Positions 26,566-34,700 of a stretch of DNA of 64,000 nt are shown one piece after another (positions within the stretch are counted from its first letter, which is position 1; each line of letters starts with the position of its first letter). Both the position numbers and the translations under genes were made by a program. Location: NCBI RefSeq assembly GCF_021513235.1, contig NZ_CP090976.1, positions 1,860,001 to 1,924,000 on the forward strand, given 5' to 3'. The stretch comes from Kaistella sp. 97-N-M2 (GTDB taxonomy: Bacteria; Bacteroidota; Bacteroidia; Flavobacteriales; Weeksellaceae). The notes beneath the pieces are model-generated. The model made no database searches, was not told the origin of the DNA, and saw only the letters and a program-made list of their open reading frames with translations.

Positions 26566-27184
26566 TCTGCGAACATAATACTTATATTTTACCATCGCAA
26601 AAAATGGAGGTATCAACTTCTTGCTGACTGGCGTTATTGTTAAATTAATTTCTGCGTCGGTGGACACTAAAAATAGTCTCCTGTTAAGACAGTTTCCAGG
26701 ATATAAAATTTTTTTTTCTACACGATTAAAATTCGAACAGATTTATTTGATCATCACCTTCTACAAATACCAAATAAATTTTTTTCAATAAATCAAAATG
26801 GATGTCAGTTTTTGTAGTGACCGTCTTAACTAAACAACCTTATAATATATTTTTACCTCCGTAATACAATAAGAAATAATCCGCATATTTAATCTAAAAT
26901 GCAATCGATTACTAAATATTTTCGAAGTATTAATATATCTCAATTGCAATAAAAAATTTATGGTTTTTTGCGCCCGCATTTTGCGACTCCATATTACTTA
27001 GAAATCCTCAAACGTTGGGCACTAAATGAAAGAACCGAGCTCGCAGCTATCCTTTAGGGTGTTGATGTTGGGTTGTCTCCTGACAATTTATCTTTCTCCT
27101 TTCCCAAAATAAGTTTTTGGTTTTACAAAAACACAGGTTTCTCAAAATACTTCAAAATAATTTTCGCCAATTGAAAAAAAATAT
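26566..27184. other. Long intergenic stretch at the left edge of the pectin locus
   Basis: About 620 bases, very A+T rich, with no ORF that looks coding. Short fragments such as GTCTCCTGTTAAGACAGTTTCCAGG (in parts, 26679-26700) and GTTGTCTCCTGACAATTT (27071-27088) look like remnants of something older. I cannot identify them. The kduI promoter and operator begin at its right end. Confidence 0.45.
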
Positions 27185-27206
27185 TACATTTGTGTAATCG
27201 ATTACA
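27185..27206 (+). promoter_or_regulatory. kduI operon promoter with LacI-type operator (site 1)
   Basis: -7 box TACATTTG (27185-27192) is followed without a gap by the perfect palindrome TGTAATCGATTACA (27193-27206). The start codon is at 27222. The operator would cover the transcription start. Four further copies occur at 39008, 46916, 50976 and 51171. The LacI-family protein encoded at 37827-38840 is the candidate repressor. Confidence 0.85.
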
Positions 27207-27221
27207 TTTAAAGATTTAATT

Positions 27222-28058
27222 ATGACAAAGTATAGCTTTAGATACGCCTCTCATCCGGATGATGCTAAAAATTACGACACGGCCAGAATAAGAAAGGAGT
27301 TTCTAATCGACAATTTATTTTCCGCAGATGAGATCAATTTGGTGTATTCCATGTACGATCGCCTCATTGTGGGTGGAGCGAGGCCTGTGGAAAGTGAACT
27401 GAAACTTGAAACAATTCCCTACCTGAAATCCGAAAATTTTCTGGACCGGAGAGAACTGGGGATTATCAATGTTGGTGGTGAAGGTGAAGTTTCTGTTGAC
27501 GGCGAAAAATTTAGGCTTAATAAAAAAGAAGCTTTATATGTTGGCATGGGGATCAAGGAAGTTACTTTCAAAAGTACGACGGGCGAACCGGCATTATTCT
27601 ATCTGAATTCTGCCCCCGCGCACAAAAATTTCCCAAATAAAAAAATTACGAAAGAAAATGCAGAGATTGTGCATCTGGGGGATGATAATACGGCTAATAA
27701 AAGGATATTAAATAAACTCATTGTTAACAGCATTGTCGAAACCTGCCAGTTGCAAATGGGTCTTACAGAACTTTTACCGGGTAACATCTGGAATACAATG
27801 CCTTCTCATACGCACGAAAGGAGGATGGAAGCTTATTTTTATTTCGATCTTGAAGAAGGTCAAACGGTTTCTCATTTTATGGGACAGCCCCAGGAAACCA
27901 GACATATTTTTATGCAAAACAATGAGGCGGTTTTTTCCCCGGAATGGTCAATTCATTCAGGAGCCGGAACATCAAATTATTCCTTTATCTGGGGAATGGC
28001 CGGAGAAAATTTAGATTACGGAGATATGGATATTGTTGCAGCAAACGAACTAAAATAA
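27222..28058 (+). CDS. kduI: 5-dehydro-4-deoxy-D-glucuronate isomerase
   Basis: Converts 5-keto-4-deoxyuronate (DKI) to 2,5-diketo-3-deoxygluconate (DKII) in unsaturated-uronate catabolism, in the cytoplasm. The 278 residues have the family's usual length and the zinc site: MPSHTHERRMEAYFYFDL (about residues 193-210; two His and Glu) and WSIHSGAGTSNYSFIWGMAGEN (last His, about residues 246-267). The N-terminus MTKYSFRYASHPDDAKNYDT is also typical. First gene of a ten-gene catabolic operon to 37787, under operator site 1. kduD starts 4 bases after its stop. Confidence 0.96.
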   Translation: MTKYSFRYASHPDDAKNYDTARIRKEFLIDNLFSADEINLVYSMYDRLIVGGARPVESELKLETIPYLKSENFLDRRELGIINVGGEGEVSVDGEKFRLNKKEALYVGMGIKEVTFKSTTGEPALFYLNSAPAHKNFPNKKITKENAEIVHLGDDNTANKRILNKLIVNSIVETCQLQMGLTELLPGNIWNTMPSHTHERRMEAYFYFDLEEGQTVSHFMGQPQETRHIFMQNNEAVFSPEWSIHSGAGTSNYSFIWGMAGENLDYGDMDIVAANELK

Positions 28059-28062
28059 GCAG

Positions 28063-28847
28063 ATGAATTTATTTGACTTAAAAGGCAAAAACGCACTCAT
28101 CACAGGCGGAAGTCACGGTTTGGGAATGGCAATGGCAGAAGCTTTGGCAGAAGCCGGCGCGCAGATTATCATCACCGGAAATACGCCGGAAAAAATGAAA
28201 AATGCGCTCGAACATTATCACTCCAAAGGATATTCTGCGAAAGGATATTTGTTCGATGTGACGGATGAAATCCAGGCAAAAAAAATGTAGAATTAATTTC
28301 CCATGAAGTTGGCGATATTCATATTTTAGTCAATAACGCCGGAATTATCAAAAGAGAACCTGCAATTTCCATGGAAGTTTCAGAATTCAGAAAAGTGATT
28401 GATGTGGATTTGGTTGGTCCTTTTATCATGTCTCAATTGGTTGCAAAGCAAATGATAGCGCGTAAGGAAGGCAAAATTATTAATATCTGTTCCATGATGA
28501 GCGAACTCGGCAGAAGCACAGTTTCTGCGTATGCTGCAGCAAAAGGTGGTCTAAAAATGCTCACAAAAAATCTCGCCACAGAATGGGCAAAACACAATAT
28601 CCAGGTTAATGGAATTGGTCCCGGATATTTCGCGACCACGCAAACGGAGCCGATTCGTGTAGATGGACATCCCTTCAACGAATTTATTATCAGCCGTACT
28701 CCCGCCGCAAGATGGGGAAATCCGGAAGATTTAGGCGGCGCTGCAATTTTTTTAGCCTCCAAAGCGAGCGATTTTGTAAATGGACAGATTATTTATGTAG
28801 ATGGCGGAATCCTTGCAACCATCGGCAAACCTTCGAATGAAGGTTAA
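28063..28847 (+). CDS. kduD: 2-dehydro-3-deoxy-D-gluconate 5-dehydrogenase, with an in-gene frameshift
   Basis: Short-chain dehydrogenase that reduces DKII to 2-keto-3-deoxygluconate. The N-terminal part (28063-28290) has FDLKGKNALITGGSHGLGMAMAEAL with the TGGxxGxG cofactor site. The rest has ILVNNAGIIKREP, the catalytic SxnYxxxK as STVSAYAAAKGGLKMLTKNL, and NGIGPGYFATTQT. The frames break at a run of eight A (28278-28285): as written a TAG follows at 28288-28290. One extra A, or a -1 shift on A-AAA-AAA, restores a continuous protein of about 261 residues, the normal length. It could be sequencing error, slippage or a recent mutation. Confidence 0.88.
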
Positions 28848-28879
28848 TTAGTAAAGCGGAATATTTTTTTGGGCAGCTA

Positions 28880-29000
28880 AGAACTTCGTTCGTAAACTTT
28901 GATAAAAGCCTTCGCTTTTATCTCGTTTATGCCCTTCGTTCCCGCTCGATTTTATATCGGGATACACTCAGGTCGGGCTGCGCAAGTATCGCAAGAACAA
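28880..29000. repeat. Hairpin-rich intergenic element between kduD and uxaC
   Basis: Contains a perfect 9-bp stem with a 4-base loop, GATAAAAGC (28901-28909) and GCTTTTATC (28914-28922), then CCCGCTCGATTTTATATCGGG-type dyads near 28949-28970. Base composition is richer in G+C than the flanks, with TCGGGCTGCGCAAG near 28972-28985. It resembles dispersed non-coding repeats that I remember from Flavobacteriia genomes, but I could not verify this. It interrupts an otherwise tightly spaced operon. Confidence 0.45.
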
Positions 29001-29024
29001 AATAAGTTATAGAAACAAAATAAA

Positions 29025-30425
29025 ATGAGCAAGAATTTCATCCACGATAATTTCCTTTTAGAAAACAAATTTGCCGAAGAATTGTACCACAATTATTCTA
29101 AAAATCAACCTATTATCGATTATCATAATCATCTTTCCCCGAAATTAATTGCGGAAAACAATATCTTCGATAATATTACCGATGTCTGGATCAAAGGAGA
29201 TCATTACAAATGGAGAGCGATGCGGACTTTAGGAATTAATGAAAATTTTATCACCGGAAATGCTTCCGACAAAGATAAATTTCTACAATGGGGAAAAACC
29301 GTTCCTTATACCATGAGAAATCCTTTGTACCATTGGACTCACTTAGAATTAGCGCGTTATTTCGACATTAATGTATTGTTGAATGAAAGATCTGCCGAAA
29401 AAATCTATGAAGAAACTTCCGCGAAATTACAAACGCCGGAATTTTCTACTCAGAATTTATTGAAAAAAGTCAAAGCAGAACTCGTTTGTACGACTGAAGA
29501 TCCAATTGATAATTTAGAATATCATCAACAATATAAAACGCAAAATGCTGGTGTAAAAATGAGCACTGCTTTTCGTCCGGACAAAGCAATTTTGATTGAA
29601 AACGACGGTTACAACGATTATATAGATACTCTAGGAAAAGTTGCAGACGTAATGATTCACAATTATCAGGATCTAAAAGATGCACTCCGTAAAAGAATTG
29701 TTTTCTTTAATGATAATGGTTGCAAGCTTTGCGATCACGGTTTAGATCAAATATATTTCGAAAACTTTACAGAAAGTGAAATCACCGAAATCTTTAAAAA
29801 TAAAAGAGAAAATAAATCCATTTCTCATCAGGACGCATTGAAATTTCAAAGTGCCATTTTAATTTTTCTCGCAGAAACTTACCACGAATTTGGTTGGGTT
29901 CAGCAATTTCATTTAGGTGCTTTGCGAAATAATAATGCAAGAATGTTGAAGGTTTTAGGTCCGGACACCGGTTGGGATTCGATCGGCGATTTTTCTCAGG
30001 CGGAAAAATTATCAAAATTTTTAAATGCGCTTGATTCCAAAGATAAATTGGCAAAAACGATCCTTTATAACTTAAATCCTGCTGACAATGAAGTTTTGGC
30101 AACAATGATCGGGAATTTTAATGACGGAAGCGTGAAAGGAAAAGTACAGTTCGGTTCCGGATGGTGGTTTCTCGACCAAAAAGACGGCATGACGAAACAA
30201 ATGAACGCGCTTTCCAACATGGGATTAATTTCCTGTTTTATCGGAATGTTAACCGATTCCAGAAGCTTCTTATCATTCCCAAGACACGAATATTTCCGTA
30301 GAGTTTTATGTAATCTTTTAGGAAAAGAAATCGAAAGTGGTGAACTTCCAAATGAGATGGAATGGATCGGGAAAATGGTTTCCGACATCAGTTACAACAA
30401 TGCGAAAGAATATTTTAATTTTTAA
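29025..30425 (+). CDS. uxaC: Glucuronate/galacturonate isomerase
   Basis: Converts D-galacturonate to D-tagaturonate (and glucuronate to fructuronate), the first step of the non-lyase branch. The 466 residues match the family length and motifs: FIHDNFLLENKFAEELYHNY, QPIIDYHNHLSPKLIAEN (metal-binding HNH, about residues 33-38), ITDVWIKGDHYKWRAMRTLG, TTEDPIDNLEYH, ALRNNNARMLKVLGPDTGWDSIGD and LGKEIESGELPNE near the end. It lies in the kduI operon after a 177-base gap holding a hairpin element. Confidence 0.96.
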   Translation: MSKNFIHDNFLLENKFAEELYHNYSKNQPIIDYHNHLSPKLIAENNIFDNITDVWIKGDHYKWRAMRTLGINENFITGNASDKDKFLQWGKTVPYTMRNPLYHWTHLELARYFDINVLLNERSAEKIYEETSAKLQTPEFSTQNLLKKVKAELVCTTEDPIDNLEYHQQYKTQNAGVKMSTAFRPDKAILIENDGYNDYIDTLGKVADVMIHNYQDLKDALRKRIVFFNDNGCKLCDHGLDQIYFENFTESEITEIFKNKRENKSISHQDALKFQSAILIFLAETYHEFGWVQQFHLGALRNNNARMLKVLGPDTGWDSIGDFSQAEKLSKFLNALDSKDKLAKTILYNLNPADNEVLATMIGNFNDGSVKGKVQFGSGWWFLDQKDGMTKQMNALSNMGLISCFIGMLTDSRSFLSFPRHEYFRRVLCNLLGKEIESGELPNEMEWIGKMVSDISYNNAKEYFNF

Positions 30426-30436
30426 AATAAACCAAA

Positions 30437-30760
30437 ATGTTTTTAGAACAAAGCGATTACAATTGGGAAAAAATAGATGAAAATCTGGACAGAGCAGTGG
30501 CAGGTTACGATGATTCTTTGATGCTTACAATTGTGCGTTTCAAAAAAGGCGGAATTGGAAAATTGCATCAACATATCCATTCACAGGTTGCTTACATCGC
30601 TTCAGGATCTTTTGAAGTTCAGATCGAAGACGAGAAAAAAATATTAAAAAAGGGCGATTCATTTTTTCTGAAAACCAATTTGATGCACGGAGTGGTTTGT
30701 CTGGAAGATGGCGTTTTAATTGAATCTTTCAGCCCGATGCGCGAAGATTTCGTGAAATAA
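30437..30760 (+). CDS. kdgF: Cupin protein, KdgF type
   Basis: KdgF speeds conversion of 4,5-unsaturated galacturonate to 5-keto-4-deoxyuronate, the step before KduI. The 107-residue single-domain cupin has metal ligands in GKLHQHIHSQVAYIASGSFEV (about residues 36-56: His, His, Gln) and FFLKTNLMHGVVCLEDG (His). Length and operon position between uxaC and kdgK fit KdgF well. Other small cupins share this fold, so the name rests on context as well as motifs. Confidence 0.8.
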   Translation: MFLEQSDYNWEKIDENLDRAVAGYDDSLMLTIVRFKKGGIGKLHQHIHSQVAYIASGSFEVQIEDEKKILKKGDSFFLKTNLMHGVVCLEDGVLIESFSPMREDFVK

Positions 30761-30841
30761 AAAATAAGAAGTTCAGGTAGAAATTTAGCACAGAAAAGTA
30801 AAATTTCTCATTAAAAAATTAACAAAAAAACAAATCATACA

Positions 30842-31885
30842 ATGTCAAAAAAAGTAGTAACATTTGGAGAGATCATGTTGAGATTGGCTCCTCAAGGATT
30901 TTTAAGATTTTCACAGGCCGATAACTTCGATGTGGTTTATGGTGGTGGAGAATCAAATGTGGCTGTATCCTTAGCAAATTACGGTATTCCTGTAGATTTT
31001 GTAACTCGTTTGCCGAAAAATGATATCGGAGAATGTGCCATGATGGAAATGCGTAAAAGAGGAGTTGGCGTTGATAAAATTGTTTGGGGCGGTGATCGTC
31101 TGGGAATTTATTTCCTGGAAACCGGCGCTGTTTCCCGCGGAAGCAAAGTGGTTTATGACCGTGCTCATTCCTCAATGTCCGAAATTCAGCCGGGAATGAT
31201 CGACTGGGAAAAAGTTTTCGAAGGCGTGGAATGGTTCCACTGGACCGGAATTACACCTGCGATTTCTCAAAGTTCTGCAGATGTTTGTTTAGAAGCCGTG
31301 AAAGTTGCCAGTAGAATGGGAATTACCATTTCTACCGACCTTAATTACCGCGCAAAATTATGGAAATACGGCGGCGATAGAGAAGCAATTATGACAGAAC
31401 TGACTTCTCACTGCGACGTAATTTTAGGAAATGAAGAAGATGCTGAAATGCATTTCGGTATCAAACCGGATGGACACGCTGTTCAAACTCATGGTCACGA
31501 CGTAAAAGCGGAAGCATTTTTAAATGTTTGCGAGCAAATGATGGCAAAATTCCCGAAAGCGAAAAAAGTGATCACCACTTTAAGAGGTTCAATTTCAGCT
31601 TCCCATAATACTTGGGCCGGAGTTTTATATGATGGAAAACAAATGTTGCAAACCCGTCAATATCAAATTACAGATATCGTGGATCGCGTTGGTGGTGGCG
31701 ATTCTTTCATGGGCGGATTAATTTATGGCTTGTTAACTTATCCGGATAACGATCAAAACGCTTTAGATTTCGCAGTTGCAGCTTCTTGTTTGAAACACAC
31801 CATCAAAGGTGACGCGAACTTGGTAACCGTCGATGAGGTAAATAAATTAATGGGCGGCGACGCTTCCGGTAGAGTTGCGAGATAG
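30842..31885 (+). CDS. kdgK: 2-dehydro-3-deoxygluconokinase
   Basis: Phosphorylates 2-keto-3-deoxygluconate to KDPG, where the unsaturated and galacturonate branches meet. The 347-residue PfkB-family sugar kinase has KKVVTFGEIMLRLAPQG at the N-terminus, VYGGGESNVAVSLANYG (substrate GG motif, about residues 33-49), STDLNYRAKLWK, and the ATP/catalytic signature IVDRVGGGDSFMGGLIYGLL (about residues 279-298; the catalytic Asp is in GGGD). Length is typical of the longer Bacteroidota KdgK. eda lies two genes downstream. Confidence 0.94.
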   Translation: MSKKVVTFGEIMLRLAPQGFLRFSQADNFDVVYGGGESNVAVSLANYGIPVDFVTRLPKNDIGECAMMEMRKRGVGVDKIVWGGDRLGIYFLETGAVSRGSKVVYDRAHSSMSEIQPGMIDWEKVFEGVEWFHWTGITPAISQSSADVCLEAVKVASRMGITISTDLNYRAKLWKYGGDREAIMTELTSHCDVILGNEEDAEMHFGIKPDGHAVQTHGHDVKAEAFLNVCEQMMAKFPKAKKVITTLRGSISASHNTWAGVLYDGKQMLQTRQYQITDIVDRVGGGDSFMGGLIYGLLTYPDNDQNALDFAVAASCLKHTIKGDANLVTVDEVNKLMGGDASGRVAR

Positions 31886-31904
31886 AATGTAGTTGATGGT
31901 TTAC

Positions 31905-31991
31905 AGTTGATAGTTGTCAGTTATTAATAAGCAATTATCAGCTTAATCCAAAAATATAATTCCAAAAACCCTCAACTGACAACTAACAACT
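31905..31991. repeat. Inverted repeat between kdgK and the YhcH-family gene
   Basis: AGTTGATAGTTGTCAGTT (31905-31922) and AACTGACAACTAACAACT (31974-31991) are inverted copies matching at 17 of 18 positions, separated by 51 bases. AGTTGTCAGTT-type words are a familiar dispersed intergenic repeat type in Bacteroidota. It lies inside the kduI operon, so the mRNA could fold here. Confidence 0.55.
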
Positions 31992-32002
31992 GATAACTAA
32001 AT

Positions 32003-32458
32003 ATGATCATCGATACTTTAAAAAACGCCGATAAATACACCAGTTTGCATCCTTTATTTGCAAAAGCTTTTGATTATTTAAAGCAAAATAACTTAGCAAA
32101 ATTACCGGACGGAACCGTAGAAATTGCAGAAGGTTTAAAAGCCATCATCAGCAATAAACCCGGTAAAACAAAAGAATTTAGTTTAGAAAAATTTGAATGC
32201 CATCAGCAGAATATAGATATTCAGGTTTGTGTAAAAGGAAAAGAAATCATCGGCTGGAAACCTTTAGAAAATTGTAAATCCAAAAAAACCAATTATGATG
32301 CTAATAAAGACGTACAGTTTTTTCTGGATGAGCCGGAAACATTTTTTCAGTTGCACAGCGGTCAGTTTGCCATTTTTTATCCGGAAGATGTGCATGCACC
32401 AATGATCGGTAAAGACGACGATCTGATCAAAAAAATAGTTTTTAAAGTTAAAATTTAA
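32003..32458 (+). CDS. YhcH/YjgK/YiaL family protein
   Basis: The 151-residue protein has the DUF386 layout: MIIDTLKNADKYTSLHPLFAKAFDYL, VEIAEGLKAIISN, ECHQQNIDIQVCVKGKEIIGW (with the HxxNID motif, about residues 71-85) and FAIFYPEDVHAPMIGKDD (His of the metal site). The fold is cupin-like and binds a metal. Family members accompany sugar-acid and sialic-acid catabolism, but no agreed reaction exists. It lies in the kduI operon between kdgK and eda, which suggests a step, perhaps anomer or isomer handling, in uronate metabolism. Confidence 0.85.
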   Translation: MIIDTLKNADKYTSLHPLFAKAFDYLKQNNLAKLPDGTVEIAEGLKAIISNKPGKTKEFSLEKFECHQQNIDIQVCVKGKEIIGWKPLENCKSKKTNYDANKDVQFFLDEPETFFQLHSGQFAIFYPEDVHAPMIGKDDDLIKKIVFKVKI

Positions 32459-32469
32459 GTTCAAATCCA

Positions 32470-33132
32470 ATGACAAATAATACACAGACAGTTTCCGATG
32501 CCATTGTAAAACAGGGAATGCTTCCATTATATTTTAATCCAAGCGAAGAAGTAACCCTTGAGATTTTAAAAAGCATCTACAGAGCCGGAGTTCGTGCCGT
32601 AGAATATACCAATCGTGGAGCTGCAGCTTTAGAAAATTTCAAGAAAATGGTAGAAATCCGCGATGCAGAAATGCCTGATTTGTTGCTCGGAATTGGAACC
32701 ATCAAAAACTTAGATCAGGCGAAACAATTTTTAGACGCAAAAGCTGATTTTTTCATCAGTCCGGGATATGTGCCGGAAGTTGCAGAATTTTTAATTGCCA
32801 AAGATTTGTTTTACAGCCCGGGTTGTATGACGCCAACTGAAATTATTGCCGCAGAAAATGCCGGTGTAAAATTCATCAAATTATTCCCCGGAAATATGCT
32901 CGGTCCGGATTTTTTGAGTGGAATTAAAGATATTTTCCCGAATCTTTTATTTATGCCAACTGGCGGAGTTGATACTACGGAAAATAACATTTCGGGTTGG
33001 TTCAAAGCCGGCGTTTCGGCCGTAGGAATGGGAAGTAAACTCATCAGCAAACCTTTAATGGAAGCAAAAGATTACGCAACGATTCAAGCCGAAACCAAAA
33101 AAGTTCTGGACTTGCTCCAAACCATCAAATAG
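32470..33132 (+). CDS. eda: 2-dehydro-3-deoxy-phosphogluconate aldolase
   Basis: Splits KDPG into pyruvate and glyceraldehyde-3-phosphate, ending the pathway. The 220-residue class I aldolase has GMLPLYFNPSEEVTLEI, VRAVEYTNRGAAAL (Glu of the active site), GIGTIKNLDQAKQFLDAKADFFISPGYVPEV, and the Schiff-base Lys in GVKFIKLFPGNMLGPDF (about residues 133-149). MPTGGVDTTENNISGWFKAG is the phosphate-binding loop. It lies 11 bases after the YhcH-family gene and 27 before the transporter. Confidence 0.94.
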   Translation: MTNNTQTVSDAIVKQGMLPLYFNPSEEVTLEILKSIYRAGVRAVEYTNRGAAALENFKKMVEIRDAEMPDLLLGIGTIKNLDQAKQFLDAKADFFISPGYVPEVAEFLIAKDLFYSPGCMTPTEIIAAENAGVKFIKLFPGNMLGPDFLSGIKDIFPNLLFMPTGGVDTTENNISGWFKAGVSAVGMGSKLISKPLMEAKDYATIQAETKKVLDLLQTIK

Positions 33133-33159
33133 TTCTTCATTTATTTAAAGATTACTCCT

Positions 33160-34695
33160 ATGGAACAGAAAATTTCTACAAAACAAACCAGCTTCAGGTG
33201 GACCATTTGCACCTTGCTTTTTTTGGCAACCACTATTAATTATATGGACAGACAGGTTTTGTCCCTTACCTGGAAGGATTTTATAGAACCCGAGTTTCAC
33301 TGGAATAATAATGATTACGGGAATATTACGGCTCTGTTTTCAATTTTTTATGCAGTAAGTATGTTCTTCGCCGGCAAATTTGTGGATTGGTTAGATACGA
33401 AAAAAGGGTTCTTGTGGGCAATCGGAATTTGGTCTGTCGGCGCTTGTTTACACGCATTTTGCGGAATTGCAACCTCCGGTTTTATAACAGGCGACTGGAT
33501 CATGAGTTTTGAAGGGTCCAAAGAAGCTTTAGCAAAAGTTGATAACACCGCTTTGATCATCAGTACAAGTGTTACCTTATTTATTTTCGCGAGATTAATT
33601 TTAGCAGTTGGTGAAGCTGGAAATTTCCCGGCGGCCATCAAAACAACAGCAGAATTTTTCCCGAAAAAAGACCGCGCTTTTGCGACGAGTATTTTTAATG
33701 CCGGAGCAACTGTTGGAGCCTTAGCCGCACCTTTAACGATTCCATTTATTGCAGCCGCTTATGGTTGGGAAATGGCGTTCATTGTAATTGGAGCTTTAGG
33801 ATTTTTATGGATGGGACTTTGGCAATTTTATTATCAAAAACCGCACAGGTGTAAAAAACTCAATAAAGAGGAACTCACCTATATTCAGCAGGATGATACG
33901 GAAGAAGAATGTGCAAAAACAAATTCCGGCGAAAAAACGAAAGGTTTCACCTTTGCACAGGCTTTTAAACACAGACAAACGTGGTCATTTATTTTCGGGA
34001 AATTTTTAACCGATGGAGTTTGGTGGTTCTATCTTTTCTGGACGCCGGCTTATCTGAGTTCCGTGTACGGAATGGACAGCAAGCAGAGTGCAATCCCCTT
34101 ATTTATCCTTTATGCCATTACTTTACTTTCGATCATCGGCGGATGGTTGCCAAGATATTTTGTCGATAAAAAGGGTATGAATCCTTACTCCGGCCGAATG
34201 AAAGCGATGTTGATTTTTGCCTTTTTTCCGCTTCTAGCCCTGATTGCGCAGCCTGCCGGAAGTATTTCCTTTTGGTTCCCGGTCATCATCATTGGGATTG
34301 CAGGGGCCGCACATCAGGCCTGGTCCGCAAATATTTTCTCCGTTGTTGGAGACATGTTCCCGAGAAGAGCCATCGCAACAATTACCGGTATTGGCGGAAT
34401 GGCAGGAGGATTAGGATCTTTTTTAATCAATAAAGGCTCGGGCGTATTATTCGATTATTCGCATAAAACATGGACTACTATCGATGGCGTACCCTTTCTA
34501 GAAAAATATCCGCAATACGCTACAGAACGGATTCCTGAAGATTTATTTAAAACAATAAAAGCTTCCGGAGCTGTACTTTCCGACGGAATTGATACAGGAT
34601 ACATGATTATTTTCTCCGTTTGTGCGGTCGCCTATTTAATCGCCTGGTTTATTATGAAATCATTAGTCCCGAAATATAAAGTTATAATAGATTGA
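33160..34695 (+). CDS. MFS hexuronate transporter, ExuT type
   Basis: Probable proton symporter of galacturonate/glucuronate across the inner membrane. The 511 residues have twelve hydrophobic segments and the anion:cation symporter signature NYMDRQVLSLTWKDF (about residues 27-41), GEAGNFPAAIKTTAEFFPKKDRAFATSIFNAGATVGALAAP, and a long cytoplasmic loop near residues 228-265. An inserted loop around residues 105-125 (GDWIMSFEGSKEALAKVD) makes it longer than E. coli ExuT. uxaB starts 5 bases after its stop. Confidence 0.88.
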   Translation: MEQKISTKQTSFRWTICTLLFLATTINYMDRQVLSLTWKDFIEPEFHWNNNDYGNITALFSIFYAVSMFFAGKFVDWLDTKKGFLWAIGIWSVGACLHAFCGIATSGFITGDWIMSFEGSKEALAKVDNTALIISTSVTLFIFARLILAVGEAGNFPAAIKTTAEFFPKKDRAFATSIFNAGATVGALAAPLTIPFIAAAYGWEMAFIVIGALGFLWMGLWQFYYQKPHRCKKLNKEELTYIQQDDTEEECAKTNSGEKTKGFTFAQAFKHRQTWSFIFGKFLTDGVWWFYLFWTPAYLSSVYGMDSKQSAIPLFILYAITLLSIIGGWLPRYFVDKKGMNPYSGRMKAMLIFAFFPLLALIAQPAGSISFWFPVIIIGIAGAAHQAWSANIFSVVGDMFPRRAIATITGIGGMAGGLGSFLINKGSGVLFDYSHKTWTTIDGVPFLEKYPQYATERIPEDLFKTIKASGAVLSDGIDTGYMIIFSVCAVAYLIAWFIMKSLVPKYKVIID

Positions 34696-34700
34696 TCACT

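Noticed and set aside
26566-27090. An insertion sequence at the left edge of the pectin locus
   Set aside because: Some words are suggestive, but there is no transposase frame, no terminal inverted repeat pair and no target duplication that I can see.
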